Part shown: positions 7,576 through 17,606 of the stretch, one piece after another
How the letters are laid out: each line of letters opens with the position of its first letter
How positions within the stretch are numbered: the stretch's first letter is position 1
Origin: DATAEE01 sp036258175
Lineage (GTDB): Bacteria; Acidobacteriota; Vicinamibacteria; Vicinamibacterales; 2-12-FULL-66-21
Direction: 5' to 3'
DNA length: 64,000 nt
Assembly: GCA_036258175.1 (NCBI GenBank)
Contig: DATAEE010000027.1
Span: 3,604-67,603 of the forward strand
Position numbers and translations under genes: made by a program
The notes under the pieces: generated by a model
What the model was told of the DNA's origin: nothing
What the model saw: only the letters and a program-made list of their open reading frames with translations
Database searches by the model: none

Positions 7576-8349
7576 ATGAAGCTAAAACAGTACGAGAAAA
7601 CGCTGCGGAAACTGCAGGTGCAGCTCTGCCACCTCCAGGAATGGGTCAAACAGAAAGGCCTGCGCGTCGTCGTCGTGTTCGAAGGACGGGACGGCGCCGG
7701 CAAGGGAGGCACGATCCGGGCCCTTACCGAACGGGTGAGCCCGCGTGTGTTCAGGGTCGTGGCCCTGCCGGCCCCGTCGGATCGCGAGAAGTCGCAGGTG
7801 TACATGCAGCGCTACCTGCAGCACTTCCCCGCCGCCGGCGAAATCGTCATCTTCGATCGGAGCTGGTACAACCGCGCCGGCGTCGAGTACGTCATGGGAT
7901 TCTGCTCTGAGACCGAGCATCGGCGGTTTCTGGAGCTCTGTCCTCAGATCGAAAAGTTCATGGTGGACGGCGGCATCATCCTGATCAAGCTGTGGCTGGA
8001 AGTGAGCAACAAGGAGCAGCAGCGGCGCTTCGAGGCGCGGATCAAGGATCCGGTGCGCCAGTGGAAGCTGAGCCCGATGGACTTACCGTCGCGAAAGCGC
8101 TGGTACGACTACTCCCGCGCGCGCGACATGATGTTGAAGAAGACCGATACGCGCTACGCTCCCTGGTACATCGTCCGGTCGGACGACAAGCGGGCGGCGC
8201 GTCTCAATACGATTTCCCATCTGCTGTCACGAATCCCGTACAAGAAGCTGCCTCGCGAGAAGATCAAGCTCCCGGGGCGGTCGTCCAAGCGCGCGTACGA
8301 CGACGACGCGTCAATCAAACGCCGGCGTTTCGTCCGCGAGCGGTATTGA
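7576..8349 (+). CDS. ppk2: Polyphosphate kinase 2 (single PPK2 domain)
   Basis: Transfers phosphate between polyphosphate and nucleoside di- or monophosphates. The 257 residues carry Walker A EGRDGAGKGG (36-45), the IFDRSWYNR Walker B and lid region (92-100), and the downstream motifs KLWLEVSNKEQQRRFEAR and DPVRQWKLSPMD. One domain means class I or III; the sequence alone does not fix ADP against AMP preference. The C-terminal ~20 residues are very basic. It sits second in the sigma54-type operon. A two-domain PPK2 is encoded separately at 51427. Confidence 0.95.
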   Translation: MKLKQYEKTLRKLQVQLCHLQEWVKQKGLRVVVVFEGRDGAGKGGTIRALTERVSPRVFRVVALPAPSDREKSQVYMQRYLQHFPAAGEIVIFDRSWYNRAGVEYVMGFCSETEHRRFLELCPQIEKFMVDGGIILIKLWLEVSNKEQQRRFEARIKDPVRQWKLSPMDLPSRKRWYDYSRARDMMLKKTDTRYAPWYIVRSDDKRAARLNTISHLLSRIPYKKLPREKIKLPGRSSKRAYDDDASIKRRRFVRERY

Positions 8350-8354
8350 ATGCC

Positions 8355-9497
8355 ATGAAGACGCTCGTTATCGTTGCCGCCACAGTACTCGTCATCGCGC
8401 AATCCACGAAGGCGCCGAAGCCGGAGGAGCTCGACCGTCTGCTTGCGCCGGTCGCGCTGTATCCCGATGCGCTCCTGGCGCAGATGCTGCTCTGCACCTC
8501 GAACCCCGGCAAAGTGGGCACGCTCAACGAATGGCTCGCCAGCAACAGCACGCTGAAAGGCACCGAACTGCAGGAAGCCGCCACGAACGCTGGGTTCGAG
8601 CCGAGCTTCGCCGCCCTCGCCCTCTTTCCTCAGGTCGTGGAGTTCATGGCCGGCCAGCCCGATTGGACGGCGAAGCTTGGACAGGCCTTCGCCGCGGATC
8701 GCAAAGCGGTGTTCGCCAGCATCCAGCAGTTGAGAGCGCAAGCGAGCAAAGCCGGCAACCTGAAGGACACGCCACAGCAGGACGTGGAGACCCGCACGAC
8801 CTCGAGCGGAGAGCAGGTGATCGTGATCGAGCCGGCGAATCCGCAAATCGTGTACGTCCCGCAATACAACCCCCAGGTCGTCTACACGCAGCCGACCACA
8901 TCCACCGTGGTCGTCCAGGACGACGATGACGACGATGCGGCGCTCGCGGGCGTGATTGGTTTTACGGCCGGCATTGCGATTGGCGCGGCCATCGACAACG
9001 ACTACTACTACGGGCCCTACGGGTGGCATGGCGGCGGCTACATGTATAACGACGCCTGGGACGACTACTACGACGCGCGCGAAGACGCGCGCGAGGACTG
9101 GCAGGACCATCGCGAGGACCTGAACGAGGATCGGAGCGACCGACGCGAGGACCTTGCCGACGAGCGCGGTGAGCGGGCGGGTACGGCGCAGGAACAACGT
9201 ACTGAACGCCAGCAGACCCGGCAGGAGAACCCGCAGACGCAGGCGCAGCGCGAGCAGCGCCGGACCGAAGCGCAGGGCAAGGCGGAGCAGGCCCGGAGCT
9301 CGGGCGCGAGCGCGAGCGGCGCGAGCACGAGTCAGGCATCCCGGGGGTACAGTGGCAGTCAGGCAGCCACGCAGCGCAGCTCCGGATCGGACGCGTTCTC
9401 CGGCTACTCGAGTGGAAAATCCACGCGCGCGTCCAGCTCGCGCGGCCAGAGCAGCAGGAGCGGCGGCTCGCGCGGTGGAGGAGGGAGGCGCCGATGA
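8355..9497 (+). CDS. DUF3300 secreted protein with acidic and Arg/Gly-rich tail
   Basis: 380 residues. After a signal peptide (MKTLVIVAATVLVIAQS), the DUF3300 domain is shown by LDRLLAPVALYPDALLAQML and by IVYVPQYNPQVVY near residue 170. Then come an acidic run (DDDDDD), a hydrophobic glycine-rich segment (GVIGFTAGIAIGAAI), a Tyr/Gly patch, a long Asp/Glu/Arg low-complexity coil, and a Ser/Gly tail ending GGSRGGGGRRR. The start is the ATG at 8355, 5 bases after ppk2. Function is unknown; DUF3300 and DUF2950 genes are often neighbours. A nearly identical terminal motif occurs on the protein at 27957. Confidence 0.88.
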   Translation: MKTLVIVAATVLVIAQSTKAPKPEELDRLLAPVALYPDALLAQMLLCTSNPGKVGTLNEWLASNSTLKGTELQEAATNAGFEPSFAALALFPQVVEFMAGQPDWTAKLGQAFAADRKAVFASIQQLRAQASKAGNLKDTPQQDVETRTTSSGEQVIVIEPANPQIVYVPQYNPQVVYTQPTTSTVVVQDDDDDDAALAGVIGFTAGIAIGAAIDNDYYYGPYGWHGGGYMYNDAWDDYYDAREDAREDWQDHREDLNEDRSDRREDLADERGERAGTAQEQRTERQQTRQENPQTQAQREQRRTEAQGKAEQARSSGASASGASTSQASRGYSGSQAATQRSSGSDAFSGYSSGKSTRASSSRGQSSRSGGSRGGGGRRR

Positions 9498-10420
9498 CTC
9501 GCAAGACAGCGTCGGCTATCGCGTACGCGTTGACCGCCGCTCTTTCATGCGCAGCGTGCTCCTGGTCGACGCCGCAGCAGCGCACGTTTCGCGCGCCGGA
9601 AGATGCCGTGCGGGCGTTGACCGAGACGACGAAGGCAGGCAACGTCGACGAGCTCGTCGCCATCTTCGGCGCCGACGGCAAGGAGCTCGTCGCGTCGTCC
9701 GATCCGGCAACCGCGCGCAAGAACCGCGAAGTATTCACGGCGGCGATGGCCGAGCGGTGGCGGCTCGAAGACCAGGGGTCCGGTGGCAAGGTGCTCGTCA
9801 TCGGCAACGAGGACTGGCCGTTCCCGGTCCCGCTCGTGAAGGATGGCAACAACTGGCGCTTCGACACTGCGGCCGGAAAAGAAGAAGTGCTGACGCGCCG
9901 GATCGGCCGCAACGAGCTCGCCGTTATCCAGGTCTGCCGGACATACGGCAACGCTCAACGGATCTATGCGCACTCCGGACACGACGGCAAGCCCGCCGGC
10001 CTCTATGCGAAAACGTTCGCCAGCGACCAGGGTAAACAGAACGGCCTGTACTGGCCCGCGTCGCATGGCCAGAAGCGCAGTCCACTCGGCGACCTCGTCG
10101 CGCAGGCAGCCGCAGAAGGCCGATCGGTTGGCGGCGGGGCCGCCCAGCCCTCGCCGTTTTACGGCTACTACTTCAAGATCCTGACGGCACAAGGACCGGC
10201 GTCGCCCGGCGGCGCAAAGGATTACATCTCCAACGGTGAGTTGTCAGGCGGGTTCGCGCTGGTCGCGTGGCCCGCTCAGTACGATGTCACAGGAATCATG
10301 ACGTTCATCGTCAATCACGATGGCGTCCTTCACGAGCAGGCTCTGGGACCAGACACCGACAAAGTGGCCAGGACGATGACCGCTTACAATCCTGACGCGT
10401 CCTGGAGCCCTGTTCAGTAA
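9494..10420 (+). CDS. DUF2950 family lipoprotein or secreted protein
   Basis: 308 residues, starting with ATGA overlap on the DUF3300 stop, so translationally coupled. The N-terminus is hydrophobic with a cysteine pair (ALSCAACSWS) that fits a lipoprotein signal. The DUF2950 signature is the series EDWPFPVPLVKDGNNWRFDT, QKRSPLGDLVAQA, PFYGYYFKILTAQGP and the closing VNHDGVLHEQALGPDT. The role is unknown; its constant pairing with DUF3300 suggests one envelope assembly. Confidence 0.9.
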   Translation: MTRKTASAIAYALTAALSCAACSWSTPQQRTFRAPEDAVRALTETTKAGNVDELVAIFGADGKELVASSDPATARKNREVFTAAMAERWRLEDQGSGGKVLVIGNEDWPFPVPLVKDGNNWRFDTAAGKEEVLTRRIGRNELAVIQVCRTYGNAQRIYAHSGHDGKPAGLYAKTFASDQGKQNGLYWPASHGQKRSPLGDLVAQAAAEGRSVGGGAAQPSPFYGYYFKILTAQGPASPGGAKDYISNGELSGGFALVAWPAQYDVTGIMTFIVNHDGVLHEQALGPDTDKVARTMTAYNPDASWSPVQ

Positions 10421-10448
10421 CAGCAGAGCTACAACACGGCGGTGACCG

Positions 10449-13238
10449 ATGGCGAGTACCGACCAGCAGTCTGGCGCGGAGTCCCAGCGCCTTGCCGACG
10501 CGCGTGACGGCCGCGCGCTCTGGCGAAAATGGGGGCCCTACCTCAGCGAGCGGCAATGGGGAACCGTTCGCGAGGATTACAGCGAGTCGGGCGACGCGTG
10601 GAATCACTTCAGCCACGATCAGGCCCGTGCACGCGCCTATCGGTGGGGGGAGGACGGCCTCGCCGGGATATCGGACAACAAACAGCTGCTCTGCTTCGCG
10701 CTGGCCCTCTGGAATGGCAAAGATCCCATCATCAAAGAACGTCTCTTCGGTCTGACGAACAGCGAGGGGAATCACGGCGAGGACGTGAAGGAGTACTACT
10801 TCTATCTCGACTCGACGCCCACGCACTCGTACATGAAGTATCTGTACAAGTACCCTCAGTTGGCGTACCCGTACGACCAGATCGTCCTGAAAAACCGCCA
10901 GCGGGATCGACACGCGCTCGAGTACGAGCTTCTCGACACCGGCGTGTTCGATCAGGACCGGTACTTCGACGTGTTCGTCGAGTACGCCAAGGCCGCACCT
11001 GAAGACATTTTGATCCAGATCACGGTCGCAAACCGCGGGCCCGAGCCGGCCACGCTTCACGTCCTGCCAACCATCTGGTTTCGCAACACGTGGTCGTGGG
11101 GCGGAGACGTTCCCAAGCCATCGCTGAAGCAGATCGATGCCGGCAGCATCGAGGCCTCCCATCCGGATCTGGGAGGAAGAGTCCTTGATGCGGACGGCGC
11201 GCCGGCCTGGCTCTTCACTGAAAACGAAACGAACGTCGAGCGGCTCGTCCACGTCCCCAACCGCACGCCCTATGTGAAGGATGCGATCAACAGCTACTTC
11301 GTGCAGGGCCGGCGGAATGCGGTGAACCCTGAAAAGACCGGGACGAAAGCTGCGGCCCAGTATCAGGTGACGGTCGGCGCGGGCGCCTCAGAAGTCGTGC
11401 GCCTGCGCTTTTCCGATGTGGGCCCGACTGGCGCGCCGAAGAGCGGGCGCGGCGACCGGTTTGGCGCAGCGTTCGACGCGATCATGACCACCCGCCGGCG
11501 CGAGGCCGACGAGTTCTACGCGTCGGTCATCCCGTCGTCGCTCGGCGCCGATGCCGCCAACGTGATGCGACAGGCGCTGGCGGGGATGCTCTGGTCGAAG
11601 CAGTACTACAACTACGACGTCGACCGCTGGCTCTCCGAGAGGGGCTCGGATCCGTTCAAGGCCCGGCGGCGCGCGGCGCCCCGCAACGATCGCTGGCATC
11701 ACATGCAGAACGCGGACGTGATCTCGATGCCGGACAAGTGGGAGTACCCGTGGTACGCGGCGTGGGACCTGGCCTTTCACATCCTCGCGCTCACGCTCGT
11801 CGACGAAGACTTCGGCAAGCAGCAGCTTGACCTCATGCTGCAGGAACGTTATCTCCATCCCAGCGGACAGATTCCCGCATACGAGTGGAACTTCGGCGAC
11901 GTCAATCCGCCCGTGCACGCCTGGGCGACGATCTTCACCTACCGCCTGGAGCAGGGCCGGCACGGCCGGGGCGATCTCGAATGGCTCGAGCGGTCGTTCC
12001 ACAAGCTGTTGCTGAACTTCACCTGGTGGGTGAATCGGAAAGACCGCTCCGGCAACAACGTCTTCGACGGCGGCTTCCTTGGTCTCGACAACATCGGCGT
12101 CTTCGACCGGAGCGCGCCGCTGCCCACCGGCGGCAACCTGGAACAGGCGGACGGCACCGCGTGGATGGCGCTCTTCTGCCAGAACATGCTCGAGATCTCA
12201 GCGCAACTGGCGCTCGAAAAGCCCGCCTATGGCGACATGTGTCTCAAGTTCGTCGAACACTACCTCTGGATCGCCTCGTCGATGATCCACGCCGGCGACG
12301 ATGTCGGGATGTGGGACGAGGAGGATGGGTTCTTCTACGACGTGCTGAGGCTGCCGGATGGTCGGGCGCAACGTCTGAAGGTGCGCTCGATGGTGGGGCT
12401 GCTCCCCTTCTGTGCCGTGACGGTGTTCGACGGAGAGCTCCTGAAAAAGTACCCGGAGCTCGCTCCCCGTTTCCGCCGGTTCCTCGACGCGCGCCCGGAG
12501 CTGACGGCGTTGATCCAGGATCCCGGAACGCGCGGAGAGCGGGACCGCCGGCTCGCCGCGATTCTGAACGAAGCGAACCTGCGTCGCGTGCTGGCGAGGA
12601 TGCTCGACGAGAACGAGTTCCTCAGCCCATACGGCATCCGTTCGATCTCCCGCTATCACGAAAAACATCCGTACGTCTTCCGCCTCGGGGACCAGGAGTA
12701 CCGGGTTTCCTACCTGCCGGCGGAATCGGACACCGGGATGTTCGGCGGTAACTCCAATTGGCGCGGTCCGATCTGGATGCCGGTCAACGGGCTGATTGTC
12801 CGCGCGCTGCTTCAGTACTACGCTTACTACGGAGACAGCTTCACCGTGGAGTGTCCAACCGGCTCCGGACGCCGCATGACGCTCTACGAGGTCGCGGAGG
12901 AGATCTCCCGGCGTCTCGGCAACATCTTCCTGCGAGACAAGGACGGACGCCGGGCGGTCTACGGCGCAACCCGGAAGTTCCAGGAAGATCCGCACTGGCG
13001 CGATCTGATCCTGTTCTACGAGTACTTCCACGGTGACAACGGCGCCGGACTTGGGGCCAGCCACCAGACCGGCTGGACGGGCATCGTCGCGCGCACGATG
13101 CAGTTGTTTGCCACGACGACGGCCGAGCAGGTTGTCGAACTGGGCAAGGCCGCAACTGCAACGGACCATCGAAAGGATTCCAGGCGGCCGGGCGTGAACG
13201 CGCCGGACCGAGTCGAGGCGCCGCCGGTCGCCAGGTGA
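10449..13238 (+). CDS. GH63/MGH-type glycoside hydrolase-like protein
   Basis: 929 residues with no signal peptide, so likely cytoplasmic. It resembles proteins annotated as glucosidase with an MGH1-like (alpha/alpha)6 barrel of GH63. Recognisable stretches are YPWYAAWDLAFHILAL, GQIPAYEWNFGDVNPPVHAW and FGGNSNWRGPIWMPVNGLIV. The N-terminal third forms a beta-rich domain. The substrate is not known; glucosides or mannosylglycerate-like osmolytes are possible. It follows DUF2950 by 28 bases, and its end overlaps the MscS start by 4 bases. Confidence 0.85.
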   Translation: MASTDQQSGAESQRLADARDGRALWRKWGPYLSERQWGTVREDYSESGDAWNHFSHDQARARAYRWGEDGLAGISDNKQLLCFALALWNGKDPIIKERLFGLTNSEGNHGEDVKEYYFYLDSTPTHSYMKYLYKYPQLAYPYDQIVLKNRQRDRHALEYELLDTGVFDQDRYFDVFVEYAKAAPEDILIQITVANRGPEPATLHVLPTIWFRNTWSWGGDVPKPSLKQIDAGSIEASHPDLGGRVLDADGAPAWLFTENETNVERLVHVPNRTPYVKDAINSYFVQGRRNAVNPEKTGTKAAAQYQVTVGAGASEVVRLRFSDVGPTGAPKSGRGDRFGAAFDAIMTTRRREADEFYASVIPSSLGADAANVMRQALAGMLWSKQYYNYDVDRWLSERGSDPFKARRRAAPRNDRWHHMQNADVISMPDKWEYPWYAAWDLAFHILALTLVDEDFGKQQLDLMLQERYLHPSGQIPAYEWNFGDVNPPVHAWATIFTYRLEQGRHGRGDLEWLERSFHKLLLNFTWWVNRKDRSGNNVFDGGFLGLDNIGVFDRSAPLPTGGNLEQADGTAWMALFCQNMLEISAQLALEKPAYGDMCLKFVEHYLWIASSMIHAGDDVGMWDEEDGFFYDVLRLPDGRAQRLKVRSMVGLLPFCAVTVFDGELLKKYPELAPRFRRFLDARPELTALIQDPGTRGERDRRLAAILNEANLRRVLARMLDENEFLSPYGIRSISRYHEKHPYVFRLGDQEYRVSYLPAESDTGMFGGNSNWRGPIWMPVNGLIVRALLQYYAYYGDSFTVECPTGSGRRMTLYEVAEEISRRLGNIFLRDKDGRRAVYGATRKFQEDPHWRDLILFYEYFHGDNGAGLGASHQTGWTGIVARTMQLFATTTAEQVVELGKAATATDHRKDSRRPGVNAPDRVEAPPVAR

Positions 13239-14860
13239 GTCGCGTGAGGGTTCTCGGCGCCTGCGTCTTCGCGCTCGTCCTCAGCGCTCCCCTTGCGCCT
13301 GGACAAACGCTGCCCGGTGCGGCGTCGTCACCGCCGGCTGCTCCTGCACAAGCTCCGAGCGATCCTCTCAATCGAGACACGCCGCGAGGAACCGTTCAAG
13401 GATTCCTGAGCGCCGCGCGGCAGGGTCAGAGCGATCTCGCGAGCCAATATCTGAATACGTCCCTGACAGGCCAGGCCGCGGCCGACCTCGCCCAGCAGCT
13501 GTTCGTCGTGCTCGACGCGCGCCTGCAAACCAGCATTAGACGACTGAGCGATGCGCCCGAGGGTTCCCGCGCCAATCCGCTGCGGCCCAATCAGGAGGTC
13601 GTCGGCGTGATCGAGAGCGGCGGCGGAAACGAGGAAATCGTGGTCGTCCGGATCGAGCGTGGCTCGAGCGGCCCGATCTGGCTGTTCTCCGAGCGGACGC
13701 TGAGTCTGGTTCCCACGCTGTATGAGGAGATCACCCTTCGATGGACTGAGCGTATTCTGCCGCGGTTTCTCACGGCTAGACGAATCGGAGGCGTACGGCT
13801 CTTCGAGTGGCTCACCGTTCTCCTGGGCCTGCCGCTCTTCTACGTCGTGACGGCACTCCTGAACCGGGTCCTAACGCCGCTGATTCGCGGATCGTGGCGC
13901 CGGATTTTCCGCCAGTCCGACCTGTTCGCCGGCAACGTCCTTCCCGCGCCGGTTCGCCTCCTGCTCCTGGCGTTCGCGATTCGCTGGGTCCTGGCTACGC
14001 TGCCGCTGTCGCTTCTCGTGCGCCAGGTCTGGTCCAACGCCGCGAGCCTGATCAACGTCGCCGCCGTCGTGTGGCTGCTGGTACTCCTGAACGGCGAAAT
14101 CGAGCAGTTCATTCGCCGCCGCTTCCCCCGGGCGAACGTCTCGGCCGGCGCGTCCCTGCTTCGCCTGTTGCGCAGGGTGTTCGACCTGCTCGTGATCTTC
14201 GTGGGCATGATGGCTGTGCTTCGCCGGTTCGGTGTGGACCCGACGCCGGCCCTCGCCGGGCTGGGGGTCGGAGGCATCGCGGTCGCCCTCGCGGCGCAGA
14301 AAACGCTGGAAAATCTCGTCGCGGGCGCGTCGCTGCTCTTCGACCAGGCGGTGCGCGTCGGGGACTTCATGAAGATGGGGGACATCGCCGGCACCATCGA
14401 CCACATCGGCCTGCGATCGACCCGCATCCGCACGCTCGATCGAACGATCGTGATCGTCCCCAACAGCCAGATCGCCAACGCCAGCCTCGAAACGATCTCC
14501 GCGCGCGACAAATTCTGGTTCCACCCTGTCGTGGGCCTCCGGTACGAAACGACCCCCGAGCAGCTTCGCGCCGTCGTCGATGGCATCCGCGGGCTGCTCG
14601 AGAAACATCGGTCCATCGATCGTGAATCGGTACGCGTGCGGTTCTTCCGGCTTGGAGCGTTCTCTCTGGACGTCGATGTCTTCGCGTATCTCTACGCCCG
14701 CGACTGGAACCACTTCCTCGAGATTCAGGAGCAGCTTCTTTTCGGCGTGACCGAGATCGTCAGCCGAGCGGGGACAGAGATCGCGTTCCCGTCGCAGACG
14801 ATGTACGTCGCCAACGCGCCGGCCGCCGCGCCAACCGCCGACTCTGTTCCTGGTCGGTAG
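13235..14860 (+). CDS. MscS-family mechanosensitive channel
   Basis: 541 residues: signal peptide, a periplasmic domain (RGTVQGFLSAARQGQSDLA), about five transmembrane helices, then the MscS core. The pore helix is GLGVGGIAVALAAQKTLENL, followed by the beta domain (FDQAVRVGDFMKMGDIAG, then LDRTIVIVPNSQIANA). It releases solutes on osmotic downshock. It closes the ppk2 operon, overlapping GH63 by 4 bases, which suggests the operon serves osmotic or envelope stress. The N-terminal extension is longer than in E. coli MscS. Confidence 0.93.
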   Translation: MSRVRVLGACVFALVLSAPLAPGQTLPGAASSPPAAPAQAPSDPLNRDTPRGTVQGFLSAARQGQSDLASQYLNTSLTGQAAADLAQQLFVVLDARLQTSIRRLSDAPEGSRANPLRPNQEVVGVIESGGGNEEIVVVRIERGSSGPIWLFSERTLSLVPTLYEEITLRWTERILPRFLTARRIGGVRLFEWLTVLLGLPLFYVVTALLNRVLTPLIRGSWRRIFRQSDLFAGNVLPAPVRLLLLAFAIRWVLATLPLSLLVRQVWSNAASLINVAAVVWLLVLLNGEIEQFIRRRFPRANVSAGASLLRLLRRVFDLLVIFVGMMAVLRRFGVDPTPALAGLGVGGIAVALAAQKTLENLVAGASLLFDQAVRVGDFMKMGDIAGTIDHIGLRSTRIRTLDRTIVIVPNSQIANASLETISARDKFWFHPVVGLRYETTPEQLRAVVDGIRGLLEKHRSIDRESVRVRFFRLGAFSLDVDVFAYLYARDWNHFLEIQEQLLFGVTEIVSRAGTEIAFPSQTMYVANAPAAAPTADSVPGR

Positions 14861-14913
14861 ACACGCTCGAACAGAATGGTGAAAGCTTTCCTTCCCGATG
14901 GAAAGGAAGCGTC

Positions 14914-16332
14914 TCAGGGGCTCTGTGGTGCCAGCGGGTGGGGCCCAAAATTGCCGCCAAGCGCGAGATGGAGGTTGACGCGCTGCACGCGCTGTTCTGC
15001 CTGGACCCTGACGAGCGCTGATTGCGATGCGTTCAGCGCCAGCTGACGCTGCGTCACGAAGCGCAGATCGGTGCTGCCGACCTTGAACTGGTTCTGCACC
15101 ACCTCGAGCGCCCGCCGGTTGTCGGCGAGCGTCTCAGTGAGAATCGTCTCGCGCTCGCGCGCGGCAATCTCCGCGGACAGGGCGTTCTCGACCTCGCCGA
15201 AGGCCCGAAGGCCGACCGCCGCATACGCGGCGACGGCTTGCTTCTGCTCGGCGGTCCGGATCTCGACCTGCGTCTTGAGCGCGCCACCTCTGAACACCGG
15301 CATGAGAAGGTTCGCGCCGAGGTTCCAGACAGGATTGTCACGGTCCTGAAGGACGAACAGATCGCTCGAGACGGTGCTGACGCCGGTCGTCAGGGCGATA
15401 GCGGGCAGCCGCGCCGCTTTTGCCTCGTGCACGCGGTTGAACGCCGCGGCAATGCGCCGTTCGGCCGCAATCACGTCCGGCCGGCGTTCGAGCAGCTCGG
15501 AGGGAAGGCCCGACGGGACGGCGTCGGGCTGGCCCGGCAACTGCGGAGCGACCGCCGCCGCGGCCGCGGGATAACGGCCGAGAAGAATCTCCAGCGCGCG
15601 AATCGCCTGCTCGCGCGACAGCTCGATCTGCCGCAACACATCACGATTGGTTCCCTGTGCCGCCCGGGCGATGTAGACGTCTTCGTCGTTCCCCACGCCG
15701 ATGCGCACCCGATCCTGTGCGAGGCGCACGAGCTCGTCCCCCTGACGAAGCGTCTCGCGTGCCACGTTCGCTTGCAGCCCCGCCTCGGTGGCCAGGAACC
15801 AGCTCTTCGCGACGAGCGCCGCGAGCGATTGACGGGCGAATTCGTAGTCGGCCTGGGCCGAACGGGCATCGGCGGCGGCCGCCGCGCGGCCGTACCGCAC
15901 CCGGCCCCAGAGATCGAGCTCCCAGGACACCGTGAACGCCGCGCCCTGCAGGCCTGAGTTGTCGCCGGACATCTTGCCGCCGCCTCGCGCGAGAATATCC
16001 GCCGACGGATACAGCCTCGCTCCCGCGAGCCTGGCAAAGAGAACCGCCTGCTCGACGCGGGCCGCAGCCACGCGGAGGTCCGCATTGTTCGTCAGCGCTT
16101 CGACGACCGCTTCGGTCAGCTGATCGTCGCGGAACCCGGCGAGCCAGTTGTCGGGGACCAGCCCGGTTGCGGCGCCGGAGGCGGTCCACAAGTCGGGCAT
16201 CTTGACCGTCGGCAGCGCTTCCTTCTGGATCTCCGCGGCATCGGGCGGCTTCTTCAGGATGCACGCCGACGTCGTCAGCACCAGCAGGACCGCGAGAGGA
16301 ACCCCGAGACGACGAGCGGACCGGATGTCCAT
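14914..16332 (-). CDS. Outer-membrane efflux lipoprotein (NodT/TolC family)
   Basis: 472 residues. Lipoprotein signal MDIRSARRLGVPLAVLLVLT ending in the lipobox TSAC, then the two OEP repeats typical of TolC-like channels; FEVENALS-like segments read AFGEVENALSAEIAARE near residue 395. It forms the outer-membrane exit duct of a tripartite pump. Its start overlaps the stop of the HlyD-type adaptor by one base. No inner-membrane pump gene is present in the operon. Confidence 0.93.
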   Translation of the reverse strand: MDIRSARRLGVPLAVLLVLTTSACILKKPPDAAEIQKEALPTVKMPDLWTASGAATGLVPDNWLAGFRDDQLTEAVVEALTNNADLRVAAARVEQAVLFARLAGARLYPSADILARGGGKMSGDNSGLQGAAFTVSWELDLWGRVRYGRAAAAADARSAQADYEFARQSLAALVAKSWFLATEAGLQANVARETLRQGDELVRLAQDRVRIGVGNDEDVYIARAAQGTNRDVLRQIELSREQAIRALEILLGRYPAAAAAVAPQLPGQPDAVPSGLPSELLERRPDVIAAERRIAAAFNRVHEAKAARLPAIALTTGVSTVSSDLFVLQDRDNPVWNLGANLLMPVFRGGALKTQVEIRTAEQKQAVAAYAAVGLRAFGEVENALSAEIAARERETILTETLADNRRALEVVQNQFKVGSTDLRFVTQRQLALNASQSALVRVQAEQRVQRVNLHLALGGNFGPHPLAPQSP

Positions 16333-17606
16333 CAGTGACCCAGGCTGATGCTGTGCTTGATGATGATGTAGTCGAGATACGACGCCACGCGCAGAAGGAC
16401 CTTCCGGATGATGTGGAGTATCGCGAGATGCTCCGTGTAGAGCGCGGCCGACCCGCGGGCGCCGGCGGCTCGAAACAGCGGACGGTCTTCCTCGCCGACG
16501 ACGAGCTTCACCGGGAAGCGTCCCGGCGGCGGCACGAAGTTCGTTTTCGGCAGGTCGCCCGAGGCCTGCGCCTGCCCCTGGCCCTGGGCCCAGATGATGG
16601 AGTCGACGTGAGCCTTGATGACGTGGCCGGGGTAGGTATCCAACGTGATCTCGGCCTCGTTGCCCGCCTCGACCTGATGCAGCTCGTTCTGGCCGAACAT
16701 CGCGAAGATCTGGTACTCGTCGTCCACGAAGGTCATCACCTCGTTGAACGGCATGCCGGCCACGAAGAACCCCGGGCGAAGCATCACGTTCACCATCGTC
16801 CCGTTGCCAGGCGCGACGACCGTCGTCTGCGACAGCTCCCAGCGCGCGGTCTCGAGCTGCGCTCGGGTGGTATTGACCTGCGCCTGTGACACCTCCACCT
16901 GGGCCCGCGCGGTCGCGACCTGCGCCTTGACTTCCGCGACGGCCGCAAGATCTCCGTTGTGGCGGCCGGAGAGCTTCTCTCTGACCTGCTGCTCCGCCGC
17001 ACGGGCCGCGGCGAGCCTGCCGGTAAGCTCGTCGACGTCGGTCTGTGCGCGCTCCAGATCGAAGCGGCTGCCTGCGCCGGTCGCGACCAGCTCCGTGTTC
17101 TGTTTCACACGCGTCCGCGCCAGCGCGAGCGAGGCGTTGACCGAGCCGACCTCGCTGGTGGCCTGATTCAGCTGCTCACCGAGCTGCCGTTCGGACGAGT
17201 GAGCATCGGCCAGCTTCGCCTGCGTTTCGGCAAGCCGCTGCCTGTCGGCCCCGACCTTCGCCTCCTCCGACGCCAGCAGCGCCTCGAGCGACTGGACCTC
17301 GTTGCGATACGGGGTCGGGTCGATTTTGAAAAGCACGTCTCCCTTTTTCACGGGCCGGTTGTTCTCGACCGGGACCTCGATCACCCGTCCTCTCACCTGC
17401 GAGACGATGGGCACGACGTACTTCACGACGACAACGTCGCTCGTCGTCGGCGCAAAGATGTTCAGCATGAGAAGCATTACCACGATGGCGACCACGGGGA
17501 AGATCGCGACGCCGACCTTCCAGGGCGTGGTCCAGGGGAGCAGCTTCAGCTTGATGAAGACCAGCCAGACGAAAAATGCATAGACCCCAAGCAGCAGTAT
17601 TTCCAT
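16332..17606 (-). CDS. HlyD/EmrA-type membrane fusion protein (YiaV-like)
   Basis: 424 residues. Two hydrophobic helices at the N-terminus (MEILLLGVYAFFVWLVFIKL and VGVAIFPVVAIVVMLLMLNI) are followed by a biotinyl-lipoyl half motif (SQVRGRVIEVPVENNRPVKK), a long coiled-coil hairpin (about 115-240) and the beta-barrel. It bridges an inner-membrane partner and the OMF. It directly follows a DUF3302 gene; E. coli has the same pair as yiaW-yiaV. The substrate is unknown. Confidence 0.9.
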   Translation of the reverse strand: MEILLLGVYAFFVWLVFIKLKLLPWTTPWKVGVAIFPVVAIVVMLLMLNIFAPTTSDVVVVKYVVPIVSQVRGRVIEVPVENNRPVKKGDVLFKIDPTPYRNEVQSLEALLASEEAKVGADRQRLAETQAKLADAHSSERQLGEQLNQATSEVGSVNASLALARTRVKQNTELVATGAGSRFDLERAQTDVDELTGRLAAARAAEQQVREKLSGRHNGDLAAVAEVKAQVATARAQVEVSQAQVNTTRAQLETARWELSQTTVVAPGNGTMVNVMLRPGFFVAGMPFNEVMTFVDDEYQIFAMFGQNELHQVEAGNEAEITLDTYPGHVIKAHVDSIIWAQGQGQAQASGDLPKTNFVPPPGRFPVKLVVGEEDRPLFRAAGARGSAALYTEHLAILHIIRKVLLRVASYLDYIIIKHSISLGH

